Part shown: one piece after another, positions 9,344 through 19,192 of the stretch
How the letters are laid out: each line of letters begins with the position of its first letter
How positions within the stretch are numbered: position 1 is the stretch's first letter
Assembly (NCBI RefSeq): GCF_001039045.1
Contig: NZ_LFEE01000018.1
Coordinates: forward strand, 129,342 to 193,341
Length of the DNA stretch: 64,000 bases
Reading direction: 5' to 3'
DNA from: Lactiplantibacillus herbarum
GTDB lineage: Bacteria; Bacillota; Bacilli; Lactobacillales; Lactobacillaceae
The notes under the pieces: generated by a model
Told to the model about the DNA's origin: nothing
The model's input: the letters and a program-made list of their open reading frames with translations, nothing else
Databases searched by the model: none
Position numbers and translations under genes: made by a program

Positions 9344-9376
9344 GGGCTTGGCAGCAATGCTGGGGCCTGTTTTTGT
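9344..9376 (+). terminator. Probable terminator after fakA
   Basis: GGCTT pairs with GGGCC (allowing G-U), and an inner CAGC/GCTG stem with a 3-nt loop leads to T5 at about 9371. The stem is imperfect. Confidence 0.55.
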
Positions 9377-9394
9377 ACGTTAAGGGTTATCTCG

Positions 9395-9423
9395 TGAGCA
9401 GTTTGTCTTAGATTTGGTATAAT
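9395..9423 (+). promoter_or_regulatory. Predicted recG promoter
   Basis: There is a perfect -10 TATAAT (9418-9423) with an upstream TGG extension. The -35 (TGAGCA) is weak, as is common for extended -10 promoters. Confidence 0.45.
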
Positions 9424-9459
9424 CAACGGATAAACGATTAATAAGGGAGGGGTTAAGTA

Positions 9460-11499
9460 ATGGTAGAACAACTGAGTGATGCGGTCGCAACGTTAAGCGG
9501 TGTCGGGCCGACTCGGCAAAAAGCACTTGCTGAACTGGGTATTAATACGGTCGCTGATTTATTGACCTACTATCCCTTCCGCTATGATGATCTGCAGGTC
9601 AAAGATGTTAATGAAATTGCTGATCAGGAAAAGGTGACACTGAAGGGGACGGTTGCTTCCGAACCAGTGTTAGCACGTTTTGGTCGCAAGAAGAACCGAT
9701 TGAACTTTCGGTTGTTGATCGATCACGATGTCTACATGGTGACCTTCTTCAATCAACCGTACCTGATGAAACAGATCGAGACTGGGCAATCACTTGCAGT
9801 TTATGGTAAGTGGGATGCGACGCGTAATAGTATGGCTGGGATGAAGATTATCAATCCTAACAATGCGGATTCAGCGTTTGGCTCGATCTATCCGGCTAGC
9901 AAGTCGGTCAAACAAGGGACGATTCAGAAATTAATCAAGCAAGCGTATGATCAGTATGCGCCGGTGATTGAAGACGTGGTCCCCGCACCGTTACGGGAGA
10001 AGTATCGACTGATGCCACGCCGCCAGATGATTCACGACATGCATTTTCCGGCTAGTCAGGCAGATTCTACGGCAGCGCGTCGTTCAGCGACTTACGAAGA
10101 GTTCTTAATGTTTCAGATGCAGATGCAAGTGCTCAAACAGAGCGACGCGACGACTAACGGGATTGCAATCAGTTACGATAATCAGTTACTGAAAGCATTT
10201 ATTCAGACGCTGCCATTTGAATTGACGAACGCGCAAAAGCGGGTCGTGAATGAGATCTGTCTGGATATGAAATCACCCCAACACATGAACCGGTTGCTAC
10301 AAGGTGACGTGGGTTCTGGAAAAACGATTGTCGCTGCCATCGTGATGTACGCGGCGATTACGGCAGGCTACCAAGCGGCACTGATGGCCCCAACGGAAAT
10401 CTTAGCTGAACAACATGCTAATAATTTATCCCAAGTCTTTGCGGATACGGACGTCAACGTGGCGCTGTTAACAGGATCGACCAAGCCAGCTGCCCGCAAA
10501 GTCCTATTAGCTGCTTTAGCAGCGGGTGACATCGATCTCTTGATTGGGACCCACGCGTTGATTCAAGCTGGGGTGGACTATGATAACTTAGGATTAGTCA
10601 TTACCGATGAACAACACCGTTTTGGGGTCAATCAGCGAGCGGCCTTTCGTCAAAAAGGTGGTCAACCAGACACGTTAGCGATGACCGCGACGCCGATTCC
10701 ACGGACGCTAGCGATTACGGCATACGGTGAGATGGACGTTTCAGAGATTGACGAGTTACCTGCAGGACGCCAACCGATTCAAACGACGTGGGTACACAGT
10801 AATCAGGCTAACTCTGCGTTAAGTTTTGTGCACCAGCAGATCGACAACGGATCGCAAGCGTACGTCGTAACACCGTTGATCGAAGAATCTGAAACTTTGG
10901 ATGTCAAGAATGCCGAGGCGCTTTCGGCGAACTTACAAGAGTATTTTGGGTCGACGGTCAAGGTCGGGTTATTACACGGTCGCATGAAGGCGGACGAAAA
11001 AGAAGCTGTGATGACAGCCTTCAAAGCCGGTGAAATCCAATTACTGGTTTCCACGACGGTCATTGAAGTTGGGGTCGATGTTAAAAATGCCACCATTATG
11101 ATGATCTATGACGCTGACCGATTTGGATTGGCGCAATTACATCAACTGCGTGGGCGTGTTGGGCGTGGTACTAAAGCGTCGTACTGTATTCTGGTTGCGG
11201 ACCCTAAGAACCAGCAGGGAATCGAACGGATGCAGATCATGACGGAGACTACTAACGGCTTTGTGTTGGCCCAAAAGGACTTGGAATTGCGTGGTGCTGG
11301 TGATGTGCTGGGTATTAAACAGTCTGGGATGCCTGAGTTTAAAGTCGGTGATCCAATTGCTGACTTGAATGTGCTACAAGTAGCTCAGCAGGATGCCCAT
11401 GCGATCGCGCAACAACCGGATTGGCAATCACAACCGGAGTATCAATTACTAGCGGATTATTTGAAGGTTAAACTAGCCGCGATTGGGACTTTGGATTAA
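9460..11499 (+). CDS. recG: ATP-dependent DNA helicase RecG
   Basis: This 679-residue helicase remodels stalled replication forks and Holliday junctions. The N-terminal wedge/OB domain (about 55-150) precedes the SF2 helicase core. Visible motifs are GDVGSGKT (Walker A, about 284-291), MAPTEILAEQH (Ia), DEQHRFG (II), TATPIPRT (III), and the C-terminal STTVIEVGVDVKNAT and QLRGRVGRG. Length and order are normal. An AGGGAGG site precedes ATG 9460. recG-plsX-acpP is a conserved Firmicutes order. Confidence 0.97.
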   Translation: MVEQLSDAVATLSGVGPTRQKALAELGINTVADLLTYYPFRYDDLQVKDVNEIADQEKVTLKGTVASEPVLARFGRKKNRLNFRLLIDHDVYMVTFFNQPYLMKQIETGQSLAVYGKWDATRNSMAGMKIINPNNADSAFGSIYPASKSVKQGTIQKLIKQAYDQYAPVIEDVVPAPLREKYRLMPRRQMIHDMHFPASQADSTAARRSATYEEFLMFQMQMQVLKQSDATTNGIAISYDNQLLKAFIQTLPFELTNAQKRVVNEICLDMKSPQHMNRLLQGDVGSGKTIVAAIVMYAAITAGYQAALMAPTEILAEQHANNLSQVFADTDVNVALLTGSTKPAARKVLLAALAAGDIDLLIGTHALIQAGVDYDNLGLVITDEQHRFGVNQRAAFRQKGGQPDTLAMTATPIPRTLAITAYGEMDVSEIDELPAGRQPIQTTWVHSNQANSALSFVHQQIDNGSQAYVVTPLIEESETLDVKNAEALSANLQEYFGSTVKVGLLHGRMKADEKEAVMTAFKAGEIQLLVSTTVIEVGVDVKNATIMMIYDADRFGLAQLHQLRGRVGRGTKASYCILVADPKNQQGIERMQIMTETTNGFVLAQKDLELRGAGDVLGIKQSGMPEFKVGDPIADLNVLQVAQQDAHAIAQQPDWQSQPEYQLLADYLKVKLAAIGTLD

Positions 11500-11543
11500 T
11501 TAAAAAATAAAGTAGTACTTAACTTGAGAGGAATGGTGACAAC

Positions 11544-12590
11544 ATGATTAAAATTGCGATTGACGCAATGGGTGGCGATTACGCGCCTAACGCCGTAATT
11601 GAAGGGGTCGAACAAGCACGGGACTTATTTGAAGATACGGTATTTTTACTGTACGGCCAACGGGACGTGATTACAGCGCAGTTGAAGAATCGAGATCGTA
11701 TTCAGATCATCAATGCGGATGAAGTCATTACGATGGAAGATGAACCAGTACGTGCGGTTCGGCGTAAAAAGAACTCGTCACTCGTTATGGCGGCACAAGC
11801 AGTCAAAGATGGTCAGGCCGATGCGTTTTTCTCAGCTGGTAATTCTGGTGCCGTCCTAGCTGCGGGATTATTCGTTGTGGGCCGGATCAAGGGGATTGAC
11901 CGTCCTGGATTAGTGACGGCATTGCCAGTGGTCCGTAACGCTAATCAATCGAATTTTGTCATGATGGATATCGGTGCTAATGCTGATAGTAAGCCGTTGA
12001 ACTTACAACAATACGGTGTATTAGGGACTTACTATGCAGAACGAATGATGCATACGGATCATCCACGGGTTGCGTTATTGAATAACGGGACTGAAGACGA
12101 TAAGGGTAATAAAGTGCACAAAGCGGCCTTTGAATTACTATCACAGACGACCGGGGTTAACTTTGTCGGTAACGTTGAATCACGAGACTTACTTAACGGG
12201 GTCGCTGACGTAGTGGTTACCGATGGCTTTACGGGTAACGCTGTCTTGAAGAGTATTGAAGGAACGGCTCGTTCAATGCTCGGCTTGGTTAAGGATGCGA
12301 TTTATGACAACGGGGTTAGTGGTAAACTCGGTGGCTTGTTACTGAAGAGTGGGTTTAATGAGATTCGCTCACAAATGGATTATTCGCAGTACGGTGGTGC
12401 GGTATTATTAGGCTTACAGGCACCGGTTGTTAAGGCTCATGGCTCTAGTAAAGCACCGACAATCGTTAATACGATTCGTCAGATTCGCCAAATGGTTAGC
12501 ACGGATATTGTCCCAGGTGTCGCCGAATACTTTGCCAATCAGCAAGTTAATCAGCAGGCAAGTGTAGACATTCCCGCTGAAAACGATTAG
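11544..12590 (+). CDS. plsX: Phosphate acyltransferase PlsX
   Basis: This 348-residue peripheral membrane enzyme makes acyl-phosphate from acyl-ACP for the first acylation of glycerol 3-phosphate. The N-terminal IAIDAMGGDYAP is the family signature; FFSAGNSGAVLA and VVTDGFTGNAVLK are also typical. It lies between recG and an acyl-carrier-protein gene, as in many Firmicutes. The fakA product upstream makes the same intermediate from exogenous fatty acids. Confidence 0.96.
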   Translation: MIKIAIDAMGGDYAPNAVIEGVEQARDLFEDTVFLLYGQRDVITAQLKNRDRIQIINADEVITMEDEPVRAVRRKKNSSLVMAAQAVKDGQADAFFSAGNSGAVLAAGLFVVGRIKGIDRPGLVTALPVVRNANQSNFVMMDIGANADSKPLNLQQYGVLGTYYAERMMHTDHPRVALLNNGTEDDKGNKVHKAAFELLSQTTGVNFVGNVESRDLLNGVADVVVTDGFTGNAVLKSIEGTARSMLGLVKDAIYDNGVSGKLGGLLLKSGFNEIRSQMDYSQYGGAVLLGLQAPVVKAHGSSKAPTIVNTIRQIRQMVSTDIVPGVAEYFANQQVNQQASVDIPAEND

Positions 12591-12628
12591 AATACTTTAG
12601 TGAATTCAAGTTAGTGAGGGATTTTTAC

Positions 12629-12874
12629 ATGACAAAAGAAGAAATTTTCGATAAAATTGCAGGAATTATTGCGGACCGGTTTGAAGTTGAACGTTCAACG
12701 ATTACCAGCGAAATGAACTTGCAAACGGATTTAGATGCTGATTCCATTGATTTTGTTGAGTTTGTCTTAGAATTGGAAGACACCTTTGGTAGCGAAATCT
12801 CAGACGAAGATGCCGAAAAACTGACAACAGTGGGTCAAGTAGTTGACTACGTCGCTGAACGTCAGATCAAATAA
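12629..12874 (+). CDS. acpP: Acyl carrier protein (plsX-linked copy)
   Basis: This 81-residue acidic protein carries acyl chains on a phosphopantetheine arm attached to the serine of DADSIDF (about residue 40). ATG 12629 was chosen over an in-frame GTG at 12614, because GTGAGGG there forms the ribosome site. A second ACP gene lies in the fab operon (25910). This copy follows plsX and is closed off by a terminator, so it may serve phospholipid synthesis more than elongation; that split is inference. Confidence 0.92.
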   Translation: MTKEEIFDKIAGIIADRFEVERSTITSEMNLQTDLDADSIDFVEFVLELEDTFGSEISDEDAEKLTTVGQVVDYVAERQIK

Positions 12875-12891
12875 ACCAGATATTGGTCACT

Positions 12892-12926
12892 AAAAGCAGG
12901 TCCCGTTACGTGGGTACCTGCTTTTA
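12892..12926 (+). terminator. Intrinsic terminator after acpP
   Basis: AAAAGCAGGT pairs with ACCTGCTTTT, with CCC/GGG inside, and a short T run follows. It lies 18 bp after the acpP stop. Confidence 0.8.
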
Positions 12927-12961
12927 ATTACCGTAAATTCGACCGTAAAAACTCAATAAAA

Positions 12962-12991
12962 TTGTTATTAAAGCGTGAATCATAGTATAAT
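12962..12991 (+). promoter_or_regulatory. Predicted rnc-smc-ftsY promoter
   Basis: TTGTTA (12962-12967) and a perfect TATAAT (12986-12991) are 18 bp apart, about 80 bp before rnc. Confidence 0.6.
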
Positions 12992-13074
12992 ATTAAGATA
13001 CGCATTGATTCACAAAGGCTCACTGGTTGGGCTTTTGAATTGATAGATTGCTGCAAAATGAAAGGGAGTTTAAC

Positions 13075-13776
13075 ATGATTACAGAATTAGCCGCGATGTT
13101 AAAAGAACGGTTTGGGATTGTTTTTAATAATCCAGATCTATTAGCGGAGGCCTTTACCCAGGCGTCATACGTTAATGAACATCAGGATCAACAGTTAAAA
13201 TTTTATGAACGAGTCGAATTTTTGGGGGATGCCGTCTTGGAGTTAGTGGTGTCTGAGTATTTATACAAGCGTTATAAAGACATGCCCCAAGGTAAGTTGA
13301 CCCGGTTACGAGCAGCCATGGTGTGTGAAGATAGCTTTGCTAGTTTTGCCCGTGAATGTGACTTTCCGAAATATATCCGGTTGGGTAAGGGTGAACAAAA
13401 GGCCCGGGCCTGGGAACGCGATTCCTTGTTATGCGATATCTTTGAATCGTTTATCGGTGCTTTGTACTTAGATCAGGGTCGCGAACCCGTTCTTAAATTC
13501 GTCCACCAAGTGATCTTTCCTAAGTTGGATGAAGGCCGTTTTGACGGTGTCTTTGACTACAAGACGACGCTTCAGGAACACTTGCAACAGTCAGGTGACG
13601 TTGCTATCGAATACCAATTGATTGAACAAGATGGTCCCGCTAACGAACGTTCTTACGAAATTGCCGTCTTAGCTGATGGTAAGAAGATCGGTGAAGGTTG
13701 GGGACATTCTAAAAAAGAAGCTGAACAGAGCGCTGCTCGGCAGGCTTACTCACAATTACAACAAAGTAACCACTAA
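13075..13776 (+). CDS. rnc: Ribonuclease III
   Basis: This 233-residue endonuclease cuts double-stranded RNA, including rRNA precursors. The signature ERVEFLGDAVLEL (about 40-52) carries catalytic acidic residues, and DIFESFIGALYLD carries the rest. A dsRNA-binding domain starts near 160 (YKTTLQEHLQ) and ends in KKEAEQSAARQA. ATG 13075 has AAAGGGAG upstream; an in-frame TTG at 13048 would add nine residues without a ribosome site. rnc-smc-ftsY is a conserved order. Confidence 0.96.
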   Translation: MITELAAMLKERFGIVFNNPDLLAEAFTQASYVNEHQDQQLKFYERVEFLGDAVLELVVSEYLYKRYKDMPQGKLTRLRAAMVCEDSFASFARECDFPKYIRLGKGEQKARAWERDSLLCDIFESFIGALYLDQGREPVLKFVHQVIFPKLDEGRFDGVFDYKTTLQEHLQQSGDVAIEYQLIEQDGPANERSYEIAVLADGKKIGEGWGHSKKEAEQSAARQAYSQLQQSNH

Positions 13777-13800
13777 TTAATTACAGGAAGTTTGTGTCGA

Positions 13801-16800
13801 ATGCAACTTAAATCATTAGAGATCAGCGGCTTTAAGTCTTTTGCTGATAAAACCAAAATTGATTTTCAAGCCGGAATGACAGGAATCGTCGGCCCAAATG
13901 GTAGTGGTAAGAGTAACATCATTGAGGCGATCCGCTGGGTTCTAGGTGAACAAGCCGTCAAAAGCTTGCGAGGAACCAAGATGACCGACGTAATCTTTGC
14001 CGGTTCAGCAAACCGTAAGCCTTTAAATATGGCTAAGGTCACAATCACCTTCGATAACACCGATCATTTTCTGCCGTTAGATTACGCAGAAGTTAGTATC
14101 ACCCGGAAGTTATTCCGTAACGGTGACAGTGACTACCTCATTAATAATCAGAGCTGTCGGTTGAAAGATATTGCTAACTTGATGATCGATACGGGTCTTG
14201 GGAAAGATTCCTTCTCAGTCATCTCCCAAGGTCGGGTCGAAGCGGTGTTTAATGCTAAACCAGAAGATCGCCGTAGCATTATCGAAGACGTTGCCGGTGT
14301 CTTGAAATACAAGAAGGATAAACTGACAACTGAAAGTAAATTGGCCGAGACGACTGATTACTTAGATCGAGTCAACGATATCCTGGCCGAACTTGAACAA
14401 CAAAAAGGGCCACTGGAAGAACAAGCCAGTCTGGCTCAGGACTACCAAGAACAAAAACAGAAGTTTGATTATTTAGACCGTTCGCGGTTGGTTAAGAAAC
14501 TGACGATTGCTAAGGATCAACTGAATCACGTTAATCAGCAGTTATCTGGCGCTAAAGAATTAGTGACACAGTACCAGCAACAGGCGGATGCTAAAGCTTC
14601 TAAGCTCGCCGAATTAAAGCAGCAGCAGACAGCACAACGTCAACTTAAGGACCAGTTAGCAACCCAAAACTTGGAACTGACGAAGACGATTGAAAATACC
14701 CAGGGTCAAAAAGGAGTGGCGGCCGAACGTCGGCAAAATCAGCAGGCGGAGCAGGAACGTTTACAAGCGGACCTGACACAAACGGCTACCCAGATCACCA
14801 CGTTGACTGAGCAGCAAGAGCAAGCACAACAGCAGTTAGCTGACCAGCAAGCTCAAGTTAAACAGTTGAAAGCCAAAGTAGCTGAATTAACCACGGCAAC
14901 GAGTGCGGCTGGACGTGAACAATTAGTAGCTAAGCTGGAGCAGTTGCGCAATGCCTACATTGACGAGAAACAGGTTCAAGCGGAGCTGAATAACGAGGAA
15001 AAGAATCTCGATAAACAGCACCAACAATCTGGTAGTCAGAGTACGGCTTTGGCGGAACGACTTGCACAAGCGCAAGCTAATCTGAAACGGGTCGAAGCAA
15101 CCGTTGACGTGCATAATCGCGATCAACGTGATCTCGAGAACCGCGTGAGTCAACAGCAACGTGAGTTACAGACGCAACAGGATCAATTTAAGGTGAATGC
15201 CGAAAAAATTGATGATCAACAACAGCGGTGGTTAGATGCCGCTGGACTGATGCAACGAGAGAAGTCACGGCTAGAGGCTTTACAGGCTGTTCAAGAACGC
15301 TACACGAACTTTTACGCGGGTGTTCGGATGGTCTTGCAACACCGTCAACAATTTGCGGGTGTTGCTGGGGCCGTTTCCGAATTACTGACGGTTCCTAATC
15401 AGTATACAAAGGCGGTTGAAGTCGCCTTAGGTGGTCAACTTCAGAACGTGGTCTGTGATACGCAGCAAACGGCCAAGAGTGTGGTTAGCTTCTTGAAGCA
15501 GAATCACGCTGGTCGAGCAACGTTGCTGCCAATTGAACGGATTACGGCTCGTCAACTCCCGGTTAATGTGGCTCGTGAGTTAACGCAACAAGAGGGCGTG
15601 CTTGGAATCGCCAGTGAGTTAGTGGACTGTGAACCGCGCTTATTAGCCATTAAACGTTACTTGTTAGGGACGACCGTGATCGTCGATACTTTAGATCACG
15701 CGCTAGCCCTCTCACGTCGTCGTCGTTTTAATTGCAGATTAGTGACTGTCGGTGGCGAAACGATTGCGGCTAGTGGTGCTATCACTGGTGGGGCAACTCG
15801 TCATGATGATAATGGCTTACTACAGCAGCAACAGGCGGCAGAAAAAATCACCGCCAATGTTGAGCAGATGCAAACCGAACTGATTACCTATGAACAAGGT
15901 TTAGCCAAGGCTAAGCAAGTTAATCAGGATTTAACGGTTCAGGTTGAAACTAGTCGGCAACGATTGAGTGAATTGAAGGATCAGTTGAGTCAGGTCCAGG
16001 CCCAATTGCAAACGGCCCAGAATGAACAGATGCAGCTCAGCCGTCAAGCCAAGGCGTTGACGTATGAACAGCAACAGGCTCAGGCTGACGACAGCTATGA
16101 GGACTTGGTAGCACGTAACCAGCAGGCTCAAACTGACAATGCTGATAAATTACAGAGCTACCAAGAACAGATGGCGACGGTTCAGCAACAACAAACTGAC
16201 TATGAGACTTATCAGAAGTCGCAAGCAGCTGAATTGCAAACGCAGCGTGAACAATTAGTCACGTTACAAGAACGTTGTAAGCAGACGCAACAACTTGTTG
16301 ATCAGCACACGAATGCATTAGCTACGGCTGAAGCGACTCAGCAACAGGCTGAAGCAGACTTAGCCACCATTGAAAAAGCGATGGCTAGTCAACAGATGTC
16401 CGTGTCTGATCGTGAAACAGTCTTGAAAGAAGCGCTACAGACGCAGCAACAAGTGGTCACTCAACAAGCTGATTGTGACCAACAGTTGGCGACATTGAAT
16501 GATCAGGTTGAAGAAGTAACGGATGAGCAATTACGAACGCAACAGTTGGCTGCGGCAGCTACTGATGATTACCGACGGCTGGAACTCAGTCAGACGAAAC
16601 TGACCGGCGAAGTTGATCACGCAACGGCGGATTTAGCTGAGAAGTATCGTTTGACGGTGGCGGCTGCTGAACAAGATGTCAGTGAACTGGATCTTGCAAC
16701 GATCACGGAACAATTGAAATTATTGAAACGTGGTTTGGACGAGATCGGTACCGTCAACTTAGGTGCCATCGAAGAGTTCCAACGAGTGACGGAGCGTTTC

Positions 16801-17358
16801 GACTTCTTAAACAACCAGGCTGTCGATCTTAAGGAAGCTAAGGAACACTTGCTACAAACCATGGCTGACTTAGATACCACCGTTGCTACCCGTTTCAAAA
16901 CAGCCTTTGATCAAGTTGCTGAGCATTTCAGCACGATTTTTGAGCAGATGTTTGGCGGTGGTGCGGCGGAACTGATTCTAACGGATCCAGAGCACTTGCT
17001 AACCAGCGGGGTTGATATTATGGCCCAGCCACCTGGCAAGAAGTTCCAACGACTCAGCTTGCTCTCTGGTGGTGAACGGGCGTTAACGGCGATTACCCTG
17101 TTATTCGCTATTTTGGCCGTTCGACCAGTGCCATTCAGTATCTTGGATGAGGCTGAAGCTGCGTTGGATGATGCTAATGTCGATCGTTTCAGTCAGTACT
17201 TGAATGATTTTCAAACGGGGACACAATTCGTGATTATTACTCACCGTAAGGGTACGATGATGCATGCAGATGTCTTGTATGGGGTCACGATGGAAGAGTC
17301 AGGGGTCTCGAAGATGGTTTCCGTTTCCCTGGCGGATCTGAAAGATGACCAAAATTAA
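13801..17358 (+). CDS. smc: Chromosome segregation ATPase SMC
   Basis: This 1185-residue SMC protein compacts and segregates the chromosome with ScpA and ScpB. Walker A (GPNGSGKSN) is near residue 32. Long Gln-rich coiled coils (about 170-500 and 680-1000) flank a hinge with conserved glycines (GAITGG near 660). At the C-terminus are LSGGERALTA (signature) and FSILDEAEAALDDANV (Walker B). ATG 13801 was chosen, 10 bp after ACAGGAAG; the in-frame TTG at 13792 is too close to that site. Confidence 0.97.
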   Translation: MQLKSLEISGFKSFADKTKIDFQAGMTGIVGPNGSGKSNIIEAIRWVLGEQAVKSLRGTKMTDVIFAGSANRKPLNMAKVTITFDNTDHFLPLDYAEVSITRKLFRNGDSDYLINNQSCRLKDIANLMIDTGLGKDSFSVISQGRVEAVFNAKPEDRRSIIEDVAGVLKYKKDKLTTESKLAETTDYLDRVNDILAELEQQKGPLEEQASLAQDYQEQKQKFDYLDRSRLVKKLTIAKDQLNHVNQQLSGAKELVTQYQQQADAKASKLAELKQQQTAQRQLKDQLATQNLELTKTIENTQGQKGVAAERRQNQQAEQERLQADLTQTATQITTLTEQQEQAQQQLADQQAQVKQLKAKVAELTTATSAAGREQLVAKLEQLRNAYIDEKQVQAELNNEEKNLDKQHQQSGSQSTALAERLAQAQANLKRVEATVDVHNRDQRDLENRVSQQQRELQTQQDQFKVNAEKIDDQQQRWLDAAGLMQREKSRLEALQAVQERYTNFYAGVRMVLQHRQQFAGVAGAVSELLTVPNQYTKAVEVALGGQLQNVVCDTQQTAKSVVSFLKQNHAGRATLLPIERITARQLPVNVARELTQQEGVLGIASELVDCEPRLLAIKRYLLGTTVIVDTLDHALALSRRRRFNCRLVTVGGETIAASGAITGGATRHDDNGLLQQQQAAEKITANVEQMQTELITYEQGLAKAKQVNQDLTVQVETSRQRLSELKDQLSQVQAQLQTAQNEQMQLSRQAKALTYEQQQAQADDSYEDLVARNQQAQTDNADKLQSYQEQMATVQQQQTDYETYQKSQAAELQTQREQLVTLQERCKQTQQLVDQHTNALATAEATQQQAEADLATIEKAMASQQMSVSDRETVLKEALQTQQQVVTQQADCDQQLATLNDQVEEVTDEQLRTQQLAAAATDDYRRLELSQTKLTGEVDHATADLAEKYRLTVAAAEQDVSELDLATITEQLKLLKRGLDEIGTVNLGAIEEFQRVTERFDFLNNQAVDLKEAKEHLLQTMADLDTTVATRFKTAFDQVAEHFSTIFEQMFGGGAAELILTDPEHLLTSGVDIMAQPPGKKFQRLSLLSGGERALTAITLLFAILAVRPVPFSILDEAEAALDDANVDRFSQYLNDFQTGTQFVIITHRKGTMMHADVLYGVTMEESGVSKMVSVSLADLKDDQN

Positions 17359-17385
17359 TCATTAAATTAAAGGAAGTGTTAAAAT

Positions 17386-18894
17386 ATGGGACTATTTAAT
17401 CGTCTGAAAAAAGCGTTTAGTTTGCCGGAATCGGATGACTCTCAGGCCGCTAGTACTAGTGCAGCCAGTGAAGTAGCTGCTAGTCAAGCAGTGCCAGCAA
17501 GCGCTGAAGCAACGTCACAAACGACTGAACCAGTAACGTCGGCTGCGGTGACTGAGCCGGTTTCTGAACAAGCTGCTGCACCTTCTGAAGAGGCGGCAGT
17601 GTCTAGTGAAGCCACGCCATCACAAGCAGTTTCTGAAGTTCCGGTAGCCAGTGAAGCACCAACTAGCACCGCACCAATTAGTGAAACTGCAATGTCAGCT
17701 GAACCGTTAACGGCGAGTGCAGCGGTTGCTCAATCATTAGCTGCATTACGCGCCTCAGCTGCTAGCCAAGTCGCAGTTAAGGACGAAGCGATTAGTGATG
17801 CTGAAGTAGTAGCTAGCAACGCCGCACCAAGCAGCGAAACTGCTACTGTTAGTGCAGCGGCAGTTTCTGAAACGGCACCGGTTGATGCAACTGAAGCACC
17901 AACGGAACTTGCAACCGCTGATGTAACCGATGAAGCAGCCTCTACTGAGGCAGAACCAACTGAAGCAGAGCGTTATGATGAAGGTTTGAAGAAGTCACGT
18001 AAAACGTTTGGTGATCGCATCAACGCTTTCTTATCAAACTTCCGGCACGTCGATGAAGCTTTCTTCGACGAATTGGAAGACACGTTGATCGAATCTGACG
18101 TTGGTTACGAAACGGCAATGCGAATCAGTGATGAATTGCGTGATGAAGTTAAACTTCAAAACGCTAAGAGCAAGAAAGATATTTCGAATGTCATCGTTGA
18201 GAAGTTGGTCGACATGTACGGTGAAGCTGGTGAAGGCGAAGATAATTCGATTCATTTAGCTAAGAGTGGCCCAACCGTGATTCTCTTTGTTGGGGTCAAC
18301 GGTGCCGGTAAAACGACTACGATCGGTAAGATGGCCAACATGTATAAGCAACAGGGCAAGAAAGTCTTGTTAGCTGCTTGTGATACGTTTAGAGCGGGAG
18401 CCATCCAACAGTTACAAGTGTGGGGCGAACGTGATGGCGTTGACGTGGTCGCTAAGGCCGAGAAGAGTGATCCAGCTTCCGTCTGTTACGACGCTGTTAA
18501 AAAGGCTAAGGCGGAAGATTACGACATCTTATTCGTCGATACGGCTGGTCGTTTGCAGAATAAAGTCAACTTGATGAACGAACTTGAAAAAATCAAGCGG
18601 GTAATTACTCGTGAGATTCCAGATGCACCTCACGAAGTTTTACTCGTGTTGGATGCAACCACTGGTCAAAACGCGTTGAACCAAGCCAAGCTCTTTAAGC
18701 AATCTACGGATGTCAGTGGGATTGTCCTAACTAAGCTTGACGGGACGGCACGTGGTGGGATTGTCTTAGCTATTCGTAACGACTTACACTTAGCGGTTAA
18801 GTACGTTGGTTTGGGTGAAAAAGTTACCGACTTACGACCATTTAATGCCAATGACTTTGTTTACGGGCTATTTAAGGACGTTATTGCCGGGTAA
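17386..18894 (+). CDS. ftsY: Signal recognition particle receptor FtsY
   Basis: This 502-residue SRP receptor GTPase docks ribosome-SRP complexes at the membrane. The first 190 or so residues are a low-complexity acidic Ala/Ser/Glu/Thr region, much longer than in B. subtilis FtsY, where it is nearly absent. The NG domain follows: GVNGAGKTTTIGK (about 305-317), DTFRAGA, DTAGR, and TKLDGTARGG. rnc and smc lie upstream; ylxM and ffh follow after a terminator. The long N-terminus resembles the acidic A domain of E. coli FtsY in composition. Confidence 0.96.
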   Translation: MGLFNRLKKAFSLPESDDSQAASTSAASEVAASQAVPASAEATSQTTEPVTSAAVTEPVSEQAAAPSEEAAVSSEATPSQAVSEVPVASEAPTSTAPISETAMSAEPLTASAAVAQSLAALRASAASQVAVKDEAISDAEVVASNAAPSSETATVSAAAVSETAPVDATEAPTELATADVTDEAASTEAEPTEAERYDEGLKKSRKTFGDRINAFLSNFRHVDEAFFDELEDTLIESDVGYETAMRISDELRDEVKLQNAKSKKDISNVIVEKLVDMYGEAGEGEDNSIHLAKSGPTVILFVGVNGAGKTTTIGKMANMYKQQGKKVLLAACDTFRAGAIQQLQVWGERDGVDVVAKAEKSDPASVCYDAVKKAKAEDYDILFVDTAGRLQNKVNLMNELEKIKRVITREIPDAPHEVLLVLDATTGQNALNQAKLFKQSTDVSGIVLTKLDGTARGGIVLAIRNDLHLAVKYVGLGEKVTDLRPFNANDFVYGLFKDVIAG

Positions 18895-18918
18895 ACGAGT
18901 TAAATTAAACTAATAATG

Positions 18919-18953
18919 ATGAGTTTGGGCCATAACGCCCAAACTCATTTTTT
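18919..18953 (+). terminator. Intrinsic terminator after ftsY
   Basis: A perfect 12-bp stem (18919-18930 with 18937-18948) with a 6-nt loop is followed by T6. Confidence 0.9.
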
Positions 18954-18978
18954 GTCTTCAAATAGTTACAGTCGAAAC

Positions 18979-19089
18979 GTGCGCCAAAAGGCTGATCCTT
19001 TCTCTTGGTTACGGAATACAAACGATTGAAAATACACAATCATTCGTATTCCTAGGCTATGCTCGGTAGCAACCCGCCTTTTGTCCCAC
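18979..19089. repeat. 111-bp imperfect hairpin element in the ftsY-ylxM gap
   Basis: The outer arms GTG-x3-CAAAAGGC (18979-18992) and GCCTTTTG-x3-CAC (19076-19089) are inverted copies. The core arms 19013-19028 and 19037-19052 pair over 14 of 16 positions around an 8-nt loop. T6 follows at about 19092. It contains no ORF. It looks like a dispersed intergenic repeat or a long structured RNA. The other copies cannot be seen from this window. Confidence 0.6.
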
Positions 19090-19119
19090 TCTTTTTTATC
19101 GATAAATGGCGGCTGAGAG

Positions 19120-19148
19120 TTGACGAACGCTGATAAAATCGGTAATCT
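19120..19148 (+). promoter_or_regulatory. Predicted ylxM-ffh promoter
   Basis: TTGACG (19120-19125) and TAATCT (19143-19148) are 17 bp apart, 45 bp before ylxM. Confidence 0.55.
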
Positions 19149-19192
19149 TATCTAGTGTATAGTCTGCGAATATAAGCGCGAGGAGTTCCAAA

